Positions 1-7,097 of a DNA stretch of 64,000 nucleotides are shown here, in pieces. How positions within the stretch are numbered: the stretch's first letter is position 1; each line of letters starts with the position of its first letter. This DNA comes from Pseudomonas fluorescens. GTDB taxonomy: Bacteria; Pseudomonadota; Gammaproteobacteria; Pseudomonadales; Pseudomonadaceae. The notes under the pieces are model-generated. The model was not told the DNA's origin. It saw nothing but the letters and a program-made list of their open reading frames with translations, and made no database searches. The stretch lies in contig NZ_CABVHK010000003.1 in assembly GCF_902497785.1 (NCBI RefSeq), positions 62,001-126,000 on the forward strand, read 5' to 3'. The position numbers were made by a program, and so were the translations under genes.

Positions 1-12
1 ACGGACGTATAT

Positions 13-768
13 ATGACTAGCGCAGTTTGTTGCCACATCAAAAAACCGGAAGACATTCAAGCTTCTTACGACATTGCTATCGCTGAAAATCCGGCGAATC
101 GGCAAACCTCTGTGACCGGCCGCAAAAAGCGGGCAGCGGGCAAGCACACTTATTTCTGGGCACCCGGTCGAACCTTACGCATTGCATTTCTAAACGGAGA
201 TCAAAGTTTCAAGGACGCTGTCAAGGCAGCGGTCAGTATCTGGCAGCCCTACGTAAATCTGAATTTCGAATTCGTAGGAGGCGCAGAAGGTGATATCCGC
301 ATCAAGAGTGAAGCAGGCATCTACTGGTCCTACATCGGCACCAACGCCTTGACCGAAACCGATCAGAGCCTCCCGACCATGCGACTCTCACCGGATCACA
401 CTCTTTCCTTGAAATTCTTCAATGCCAATACCCTGCACGAATTCGGTCACGTATTGGGTGCAGAACATGAACATCTGCACCCCGAGTCGACCATTCCCTG
501 GAACCGACAGGCAGTCTACGCGGACCATGGAGTGCCGGAGGACGCAGATGAAGACCACGACGCGCGACGCATGGTTGACGAACGCTACTTCAATCTTCTC
601 GATGCCAGTGAAGTTGCTTATTCACCTTACGATCCACTGTCGATCATGCACTACGCCGTGCGCCAGGACTGGACCGAAGGCAACTTCAAGATCGACCTCA
701 ACTTTGTTTTAAGCGAAAAAGACAAAGCATTCATGGCGGCGATTTATCCTTTTCCTGCACAACAGTAA
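13..768 (+). CDS. Astacin-like (M12A-type) zinc metallopeptidase
   Basis: A 251-residue protein with the extended zinc-binding motif HEFGHVLGAEHEH: ligands H142, H146 and H152 with catalytic E143. A Met-turn of the SIMHY form follows (M212, H213, Y214). This spacing is characteristic of astacin-type metzincins, so the product is very probably a zinc endopeptidase. No N-terminal signal peptide or membrane segment is visible, so secretion, if any, would need a leaderless route; a cytoplasmic role is also possible. The substrate cannot be inferred. The gene stands alone, converging with the antiporter gene. Upstream sequence is cut by the window edge, so an earlier start cannot be excluded. Confidence 0.85.
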   Translation: MTSAVCCHIKKPEDIQASYDIAIAENPANRQTSVTGRKKRAAGKHTYFWAPGRTLRIAFLNGDQSFKDAVKAAVSIWQPYVNLNFEFVGGAEGDIRIKSEAGIYWSYIGTNALTETDQSLPTMRLSPDHTLSLKFFNANTLHEFGHVLGAEHEHLHPESTIPWNRQAVYADHGVPEDADEDHDARRMVDERYFNLLDASEVAYSPYDPLSIMHYAVRQDWTEGNFKIDLNFVLSEKDKAFMAAIYPFPAQQ

Positions 769-834
769 ATTGAACATCCATTCACGTGATGGCAATTGCT
801 GTGGATATCCCCGAGAGAAAAGCCAAGGCCCGGA

Positions 835-2466
835 TTATTTGATGGGCCCCAGATTCGCTTCACTTAAATCCAGCTCCCCCAACACCTCGCGCAATACGTC
901 ATCGCCAATTTGGTGATGACGGCTAAGCTTGTACAACTCTAGGCGCTGCGCCTTTAACGCTTTCAAGCGTAAGCGGCGCTCCAGCAAATCCATCTGAAAC
1001 GCCAGTGCCTGGGCTTCCGCCGAATCGTTGAACACGTCCAGTTGATGGCGGTATTCGGACATGATCCGGGCCTTGAGTTCAATGGCCATCGCCGCCTGAG
1101 CCGCGTCCTGAGGATTGACCTCTTCGATCTCTAACGCGTGAATCGCCGCCTCGGCGGTTTTACGCCAGGCATCGCGCACTTCGCCGCGACGCTTGTCATC
1201 GGGGCTCTTTTCGATACCGCGCAGTAACAGAGGCAGCGCCACACACGCTGCAATCAACGACAGAAGAATCACACCGGCCGCGATGAATATCAGCAAATCA
1301 CGCTCGGGAAAGGCCTCACCGCCGATCAATATCGGCACCGACAGCACGCCCGCCAGCGTCACCGCCCCGCGCACACCGCCGACAGTCAGCAGCCAGCAGG
1401 ATCGCGCCGTCGGTACCTGGGTCATCTGGCTTTTACCGCGCAAGCGCCGCAGCAGAACCGACAAACGCCAGATGCTCTGCACCCACACGAACCGCAACAC
1501 CAACAGCACCAGGAAAATCGCCACCACGTCGAGGCAACGATAGAGCAGTGTCGGCCACAAGGCGGTTTCATGGCTGGCCACGGCTTTGATGATGTCCGGC
1601 AGTTGCAAACCCAGCAGCAGGAAGATCAGGCCGTTGAAAGCAAATTCCAGCAGCGACCAGACGCTGCGGTTGAGCAGTCGGGTGCTGGTCTGGCGCGGCA
1701 GCAGGTCGAGCCAGCTCTGCATCATGCCCGCCGCCACGGCAGACAGAATCCCCGAAGCCCCGAGGCGCTCGGCCAGCACATAGGCCGCAAACGGCAGCAG
1801 CAACATGAAGACAACGTGCGTCGCCGGGTCATCCCAGCCGCGCGCGATCATCCACGAGCGCAGACGCCCCACCAGCCAGCTCAGCGCGACACCGACCGCG
1901 AGGCCGCCGACCGCCACCAACACGAACGTCACACTGGCGTTGGCCAGGGAAAACACCCCGGTTATCGCCGCGGCCAAGGCGAACTTGAACGTCACCAGAC
2001 CCGAGGCATCATTCATCAGTGCCTCGCCCTGCAGCATGTGCATCAACGGCGTCGGCAAGCGGTTGCGGGAAATCGCCGACACGGCCACGGCATCCGTCGG
2101 CGACAACACCGCCGCCAGGGCAAAAGCCACCGGTAGCGGAATACTCGGCAACAACCAATGGATGAAATAGCCGGCGCCGACCACAGTGAACAGCACCAAG
2201 CCGACGGCGAGCGTCAGGATCGGGCCGCGCAAACGCCACAGCTCACGCTTGGGCATGCGCCAGCCGTCGGAAAACAGCAGGGGCGGCAGGAACAGAAAAA
2301 GAAACAATTCGGGATCCAGCGCCACGTGCAGCCCCAAGGTCGGCCAGGCAAGCAAGGCACCGGCGGCGATTTGGACCAGCGGCAACGGCAGCGGGATCAC
2401 GCGTCCGACCAGGCGCGAAACGCTGACCAGCATCAAGAGGATCAGGACGGTGTAAGCGGTTTGCAT
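835..2466 (-). CDS. Na+/H+ antiporter, CPA1 (NhaP-like) family
   Basis: A 543-residue inner-membrane protein with about twelve hydrophobic segments in residues 1-420, followed by a hydrophilic, charged cytoplasmic tail of about 120 residues. The segments ALAAVLSPTDAVAV and GEALMNDASGLV are typical of CPA1 exchangers and carry the acidic residues used for cation/proton exchange. It probably exports Na+ (or K+) in exchange for protons for pH and salt homeostasis. I prefer the start MQTAYTVLIL; an in-frame ATG ten codons upstream (2496) adds a charged extension and has no better ribosome-binding site. It is a single-gene unit. Confidence 0.88.
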   Translation of the reverse strand: MQTAYTVLILLMLVSVSRLVGRVIPLPLPLVQIAAGALLAWPTLGLHVALDPELFLFLFLPPLLFSDGWRMPKRELWRLRGPILTLAVGLVLFTVVGAGYFIHWLLPSIPLPVAFALAAVLSPTDAVAVSAISRNRLPTPLMHMLQGEALMNDASGLVTFKFALAAAITGVFSLANASVTFVLVAVGGLAVGVALSWLVGRLRSWMIARGWDDPATHVVFMLLLPFAAYVLAERLGASGILSAVAAGMMQSWLDLLPRQTSTRLLNRSVWSLLEFAFNGLIFLLLGLQLPDIIKAVASHETALWPTLLYRCLDVVAIFLVLLVLRFVWVQSIWRLSVLLRRLRGKSQMTQVPTARSCWLLTVGGVRGAVTLAGVLSVPILIGGEAFPERDLLIFIAAGVILLSLIAACVALPLLLRGIEKSPDDKRRGEVRDAWRKTAEAAIHALEIEEVNPQDAAQAAMAIELKARIMSEYRHQLDVFNDSAEAQALAFQMDLLERRLRLKALKAQRLELYKLSRHHQIGDDVLREVLGELDLSEANLGPIK

Positions 2467-2577
2467 AGAGCGAAGTTCCCGGACAAGCGACAGCATTGAA
2501 GTGCCATATTAGTCGCTTAGACTGCTGCCTGACCTTTACACCAATGTCGCACATAGTCACAGCCAGCCAGAAAACCC

Positions 2578-2669
2578 CTGTGGGAGCGAGCCTGCTCGCG
2601 AAGCCGGTGGTTCAGTCAACAATGATGTTGAATGTGACGGCGCCTTCGCGAGCAGGCTCGCTCCCACAG
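2578..2669. repeat. REP doublet (REPIN-like), GTGGGAGCGAGC family
   Basis: Two inverted copies of GTGGGAGCGAGCCTGCTCGC point inward and flank a divergent spacer, giving a long imperfect hairpin. It lies between the antiporter gene and the ArsC-like gene. This is the architecture of REPINs described in P. fluorescens, which are moved in trans by RAYT proteins; no RAYT gene is in this window. Confidence 0.9.
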
Positions 2670-2745
2670 GTTATGCGCGCAACCTGGACGGTCGTGGCAT
2701 AATCCTTCACCTTTTTTTTCCAGCACCTGTAAAGGGGGCAATTCC

Positions 2746-3108
2746 TTGACCGTTTCAAGCAAAACGTTGCACCTTTTCGGCATCAAAGCCTGCGACACCA
2801 TGAAAAAGGCGCGCACCTGGCTCGATGAACACGCTGTTGGTTATGACTTTCATGATTACAAAACGGCCGGAATCGACCGTGAACACCTGACCCAATGGTG
2901 CGACGAGCACGGCTGGCAAGTGGTGTTGAACCGTGCAGGCACGACCTTTCGCAAGCTCGACGACGAACGCAAAGCCGATCTCGACCAGCCGAAAGCCATC
3001 GAACTGATGCTCGCACAACCCTCGATGATCAAGCGCCCGGTGCTCGATCTCGGTGACCGAACCCTGATTGGCTTCAAGCCAGATATCTACGCAGCAGCGC
3101 TGAAGTAA
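2746..3108 (+). CDS. ArsC/Spx-family reductase-like protein (YffB type)
   Basis: A 120-residue protein of the thioredoxin-fold ArsC family. The N-terminal beta strand is followed by GIKACDTMKKA with one Cys (C16). The second Cys of the redox pair of Spx is absent, so this is the YffB-like branch, whose members are thought to be glutathione-dependent reductases of unproven substrate. The gene starts with TTG at 2746, supported by an AAAGGGGG ribosome-binding site about 8 bases upstream. It lies 33 bases before dapD on the same strand and may be co-transcribed with it. Confidence 0.85.
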   Translation: MTVSSKTLHLFGIKACDTMKKARTWLDEHAVGYDFHDYKTAGIDREHLTQWCDEHGWQVVLNRAGTTFRKLDDERKADLDQPKAIELMLAQPSMIKRPVLDLGDRTLIGFKPDIYAAALK

Positions 3109-3141
3109 ACCTACCCGTTCAATTTTGTTAGAGGTATTTAC

Positions 3142-4176
3142 ATGTCTACTACCCCGTTCAGCCTGGCCTTTGGTGTCGGCACTCAAAATCGTCAAGGCGC
3201 ATGGCTGGAAGTGTTTTACGCGCAGCCACTGCTTAATCCATCGGCTGAATTGATCGCGGCCATCGCGCCGGTACTGGGCTACACCGAAGGCAATCAGGCC
3301 ATCGCGTTCACCAACGGTCAGGCCTCGCAGCTGGCGGAAGCGGTCAAAGGCGTCGATGCGGCACAGGCGGCCCTGCTGACCCGTCTCGCCGAGAGCCACA
3401 AACCGCTGGTGGCGACCATTCTGGCTGAAGACGCGCCACTGACGTCCACCCCTGAGGCTTACCTCAAGTTGCACCTGTTGTCCCATCGTCTGGTCAAGCC
3501 CCACGGCCTGAACCTGGCCGGCGTGTTCCCGCTGCTGCCGAACGTGGCTTGGACCAGCCAGGGCGCGATCGACCTGGCCGAACTGGCCGAGCGTCAACTG
3601 GAAGCCCGTCTGCGCGGCGACCTGCTGGAAGTGTTCTCGGTGGACAAGTTCCCGAAAATGACCGACTACGTGGTCCCGGCCGGCGTGCGTATCGCTGATG
3701 CGGCACGTCTGCGCCTGGGCGCCTACGTGGGCGAAGGCACCACCGTGATGCACGAAGGTTTCATCAACTTCAACGCTGGCACCGAAGGTCCGGGCATGAT
3801 CGAAGGTCGCGTGTCGGCTGGCGTGTTCGTCGGCAAGGGTTCGGACCTGGGCGGCGGTTGCTCGACCATGGGCACCCTGTCGGGCGGCGGCAACATCGTG
3901 ATCAAGGTGGGCGAAGGCTGCCTGATCGGCGCCAACGCCGGTATCGGTATTCCGTTGGGCGACCGCAACACCGTTGAGTCGGGCCTGTACGTGACCGCTG
4001 GCACCAAAGTCGCGCTGCTGGACGAGCACAACACGCTGGTCAAAGTCGTGAAGGCGCGTGAACTGGCCGGTCAGCCTGACTTGCTGTTCCGTCGCAATTC
4101 GGAAACCGGTGCCGTGGAATGCAAAACCCACAAATCGGCGATCGAACTGAACGAAGCGCTGCACGCTCACAACTAA
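3142..4176 (+). CDS. dapD: 2,3,4,5-tetrahydropyridine-2,6-dicarboxylate N-succinyltransferase
   Basis: DapD transfers succinyl from succinyl-CoA to tetrahydrodipicolinate in the succinylase branch of lysine and diaminopimelate synthesis. The 344-residue product is of the long proteobacterial DapD type. Its C-terminal half has the hexapeptide-repeat pattern of a left-handed beta helix (for example GAYVGEGTTVMHEGFINF, then VFVGKGSDLGGG and GCLIGANAGIGIPLGD). An AGAGGT ribosome-binding site precedes the ATG. The later pathway gene dapE is also in this window, at 9.9 kb, but not in the same operon. Confidence 0.97.
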   Translation: MSTTPFSLAFGVGTQNRQGAWLEVFYAQPLLNPSAELIAAIAPVLGYTEGNQAIAFTNGQASQLAEAVKGVDAAQAALLTRLAESHKPLVATILAEDAPLTSTPEAYLKLHLLSHRLVKPHGLNLAGVFPLLPNVAWTSQGAIDLAELAERQLEARLRGDLLEVFSVDKFPKMTDYVVPAGVRIADAARLRLGAYVGEGTTVMHEGFINFNAGTEGPGMIEGRVSAGVFVGKGSDLGGGCSTMGTLSGGGNIVIKVGEGCLIGANAGIGIPLGDRNTVESGLYVTAGTKVALLDEHNTLVKVVKARELAGQPDLLFRRNSETGAVECKTHKSAIELNEALHAHN

Positions 4177-4188
4177 GCCACGTTGACT

Positions 4189-4350
4189 CTGTGGGAGCCC
4201 CTGTGGCGAGGGGATTTATCCCCGTTGGGTCGCGCAGCGCCCTAAAGCCTGCAAGCGCGGTACGTCAGATGCACCGCGCTTGCTGGCTTTACGACTGCTG
4301 CGCAGCCGAACGGGGATAAATCCCCTCACCACAAAGGCTCGCTCCCACAG
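4189..4350. repeat. Composite REP doublet (two nested families)
   Basis: The outer arms are of the GTGGGAGC family. The inner arms begin TGTGGCGAGGGGATTTATCC and are matched by an inverted copy near 4310-4333. One repeat family thus appears nested inside another. The element fills most of the dapD-csdA gap and may limit read-through into csdA. Confidence 0.85.
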
Positions 4351-4384
4351 GGGGTCAGGCGTAACTTCACCAGGGCCCGATTGC

Positions 4385-5590
4385 ATGATGATTCCCTCTC
4401 CCTGGCGCGCCGATTTCCCGGCCATCGCCGCCCTGCAACGGCAAGACCAGACCTATCTGGACAACGCCGCCACCACGCAAAAACCTCAAGCCCTGCTGGA
4501 CGCTCTGGCGCATTACTACGCTAACGGCGCGGCCAACGTGCATCGGGCGCAGCACTTGCCCGGCGCCCATGCCACCCAGGCGTTCGAAGACAGCCGCAGT
4601 AAAGTCGCCCATTGGCTGAATGCCGGCGATTGCGGGCAGATCATCTTCACGCACGGCGCGACCTCCGCGCTGAACCTCCTGGCCTATGGCCTGGAACACT
4701 CATTCAATCCGGGCGATGAGATTGTCATCAGCGCTTTGGAGCATCACGCCAACCTGCTGCCGTGGCAGCAACTGGCCCACCGGCGTCAGCTGAAACTGCG
4801 GGTTCTGCCGCTGGATACCGACGGTTTGATCGACCTCGATGCCGCCGCGTCGATGATCGGCCCGCAGACCCGCTTGCTGGCGGTCAGCCAGCTGTCCAAC
4901 GTGCTCGGCGCCTGGCAACCCTTGCCGGCACTGCTGGCGATGGCCAAGGCTCACGACGCATTGACCGTGGTCGATGGCGCTCAAGGCGTGGTCCATGGAC
5001 GGCACGACGTGCAGGCGCTGGGTTGCGATTTCTATGTGTTCTCCAGCCACAAACTGTATGGCCCCGACGGCCTGGGTGTGTTGTTCGGCCGTAACGAAGC
5101 ACTTCAGCACCTGCGCCACTGGCAGTTCGGCGGCGAAATGGTGCTGGATGCCGATTACCAGCACGCCCGCTTCCGCCCGGCCCCGTTGGGGTTTGAAGCC
5201 GGCACGCCGCCGATTGCCAGCGTGATTGGCCTCGGTGCGACGCTGGATTACCTCGCCGGCCTCGATCAGGACGCAGTGTCGGTCCACGAGGCCGCCCTGC
5301 ATGATTACTTGCTCAAAGGCCTGCACGCGCGCAACGGCATCCGGCTGCTGGGCAACCCGCAACTGGCCTTGGCCAGTTTTGTCATCGAGGGTGTGCATAA
5401 CGCCGATCTGGCGCACCTGCTGACAGAACAGGGCATCGCCGTGCGCGCCGGACATCATTGCGCCATGCCCCTGCTGAAAAGCTTCGGACTGGCCGGGGCA
5501 ATTCGGGTGTCATTGGCGCTGTACAACGACTCCGAGGATCTGGAGCGTTTCTTTGATGCGCTGGATCAGGCGCTGGAGTTGCTGCGATGA
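4385..5590 (+). CDS. csdA: Cysteine desulfurase, SufS/CsdA type
   Basis: A PLP enzyme that removes sulfur from cysteine as a persulfide. The 401-residue product has the PLP-binding lysine in SSHKLYGPDG (K223) and the persulfide cysteine in RAGHHCAMP (C359), the group II pattern. The next gene, overlapping by four bases (ATGA), encodes its SufE-type acceptor, and tcdA lies just beyond. This matches the E. coli csdA-csdE-csdL grouping, so CsdA fits better than SufS; no other suf genes are present. Adjacent ATG codons at 4385 and 4388 are both possible starts, and an upstream in-frame extension to 4280 lies within the repeat and is rejected. Confidence 0.93.
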   Translation: MMIPSPWRADFPAIAALQRQDQTYLDNAATTQKPQALLDALAHYYANGAANVHRAQHLPGAHATQAFEDSRSKVAHWLNAGDCGQIIFTHGATSALNLLAYGLEHSFNPGDEIVISALEHHANLLPWQQLAHRRQLKLRVLPLDTDGLIDLDAAASMIGPQTRLLAVSQLSNVLGAWQPLPALLAMAKAHDALTVVDGAQGVVHGRHDVQALGCDFYVFSSHKLYGPDGLGVLFGRNEALQHLRHWQFGGEMVLDADYQHARFRPAPLGFEAGTPPIASVIGLGATLDYLAGLDQDAVSVHEAALHDYLLKGLHARNGIRLLGNPQLALASFVIEGVHNADLAHLLTEQGIAVRAGHHCAMPLLKSFGLAGAIRVSLALYNDSEDLERFFDALDQALELLR

Positions 5591-5994
5591 ACCTTCCGGC
5601 TGATGCCGTCACCGCGCTCGACACCTTTCAGGCTGCCGCTGGCTGGGAACAGCGGGCGCGACTGTTGATGCAATGGGGTGACCGTCTGCCGGCGATGAGC
5701 GATGTGGACAAGGTCGACGCCAACCGTGTGCATGGCTGTGAAAGTCAGGTGTGGCTGGTGGCCGCGTTGCAGGACGGTCTCTGGCAATTCACCGCGAGCA
5801 GCGATGCGCGAATGATTCGCGGGTTGGTGGCGTTGTTGTTGGCGCGGGTGAACGGGTTGTCGGCGGTTGAGTTGCAGGCGGTAGATTTGCCGGGGTGGTT
5901 TGATCAGCTTGGATTAAGCCGGCAGCTGTCGCCATCGCGCAGCAATGGCCTTAATGCCGTGTTACAGCGGATGCGGAGCCTCAGCGACGCGTAG
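5587..5994 (+). CDS. csdE: SufE-family sulfur acceptor (CsdE)
   Basis: A 135-residue SufE-like protein with the conserved sulfur-accepting cysteine in RVHGCESQVWL (C51). It takes persulfide sulfur from the adjacent CsdA and stimulates its activity. Translation is probably coupled to csdA through an ATGA overlap. The TAG stop codon is formed by the first bases of the REP doublet (GTAGGAGC), so the end of the protein may be set by repeat insertion. Confidence 0.93.
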   Translation: MNLPADAVTALDTFQAAAGWEQRARLLMQWGDRLPAMSDVDKVDANRVHGCESQVWLVAALQDGLWQFTASSDARMIRGLVALLLARVNGLSAVELQAVDLPGWFDQLGLSRQLSPSRSNGLNAVLQRMRSLSDA

Positions 5995-6067
5995 GAGCTG
6001 CCGAAGGCTGCGATCTTTTGATGTCGATTCTCAAGATCAAAAGATCGCAGCCTTCGGCAGCTCCTAC
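5991..6067. repeat. REP doublet, GTAGGAGCTGCC family, inward arms
   Basis: Inverted arms GTAGGAGCTGCCGAAGGCTG and their complement enclose a short GATC-rich centre (GATCTTTTGAT / ATCAAAAGATC). It separates the convergent csdE and tcdA genes and could act as a two-sided transcription barrier. It also provides the csdE stop codon. Confidence 0.92.
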
Positions 6068-6072
6068 GAGGG

Positions 6073-6879
6073 TCAGCTTTTGATTTTGTCTGCCGGGCGC
6101 CGAACGCCCGCCACAATCTTGTCCACAGCCTTGGTCGCCGCGACCATGCCGAAGGTCGCTGTAACCATCATCACCGCGCCAAACCCGCCGGCGCAGTCCA
6201 GTTTCACGCCATCGCCGACAAAACTCTTCTGCAGGCAAATGCTGCCATCCGGTTTCGGGTAACGCAGCTGCTCGGTCGAAAACACGCACGGCACGCTGTA
6301 GTGACGGGTGACGGTGCGGGAGAAGTTGTAATCACGGCGCAGGGTCGAGCGCACTTTCGAGGCCAGTGGATCGTTGAACGTTCGGTTCAAGTCACAGACC
6401 TGAATCAGCGTCGGATCGATCTGCCCGCCCGCCCCGCCGGTGGTGATGATCTGAATCTTGCGACGCTTGCACCAGGCGATCAGCGCCGCTTTGGCGTTGA
6501 CGCTGTCGATGCAGTCGATCACGCAGTCGATGTTTGGCGTGATGTATTCGGCCATGGTCTCGCGGGTAACGAAATCGGCCACCGCGTGCACGGTGCAATC
6601 CGGGTTGATTCCGCGCAGGCGCTCGGCCATCACCTCGACCTTGGGTTTGCCGACGGTGCTGTCCAGCGCATGCAACTGGCGATTGGCGTTGCTGACGCAG
6701 ACGTCATCCAGGTCGAACAGCGAAATCTCGCCAACACCGCAGCGGGCGACGGCTTCGGCCGCCCAGGAACCGACGCCGCCGACGCCGACGATCGCCACAT
6801 GCGCCGCGCGCAGGCGCTCAAGCCCTTCGATGCCATACAAACGGGCGATGCCTGCAAACCGCGGATCTTCTGTGCTCAT
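6073..6879 (-). CDS. tcdA: tRNA threonylcarbamoyladenosine dehydratase
   Basis: TcdA (CsdL) is an E1-like enzyme that uses ATP to cyclise t6A37 of tRNA to ct6A. The roughly 268-residue protein has the nucleotide-binding motif GVGGVGSWAAEAVARCG near the N-terminus and the conserved DLDDVCVSNANRQ segment of the MoeB/ThiF superfamily. CsdA and CsdE are known to supply sulfur to this enzyme in E. coli, and their genes lie opposite here, which supports the assignment. I chose MSTEDPRF as start; an ATG two codons upstream (6885) is also possible. Confidence 0.94.
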   Translation of the reverse strand: MSTEDPRFAGIARLYGIEGLERLRAAHVAIVGVGGVGSWAAEAVARCGVGEISLFDLDDVCVSNANRQLHALDSTVGKPKVEVMAERLRGINPDCTVHAVADFVTRETMAEYITPNIDCVIDCIDSVNAKAALIAWCKRRKIQIITTGGAGGQIDPTLIQVCDLNRTFNDPLASKVRSTLRRDYNFSRTVTRHYSVPCVFSTEQLRYPKPDGSICLQKSFVGDGVKLDCAGGFGAVMMVTATFGMVAATKAVDKIVAGVRRPADKIKS

Positions 6880-7097
6880 GACCATTACCCTAAAAACCGG
6901 CGCGCATTATAGGGCCACACCGCCACAAGATCTAAGCTACATACGACAAGTGTAAGAACTTATGTGAAACGGAATTGCCCAACGTCCGGCATTTCCCTGT
7001 CCGCTGTACGGTCAGGGAGGCCCGGTGTAGGATGCGCGCCCCTTGGCGAACTGCCGACCGTTCCTTCGTTCCACAGCCTTTGGAACCCGAAATAGCT

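Noticed and set aside
2755..4170. 471-codon minus-strand frame opposite dapD
   Set aside because: A shadow of dapD; its product is rich in His, Gln, Arg and Asp, as expected from the reverse strand of a GC-rich gene, and resembles no family.
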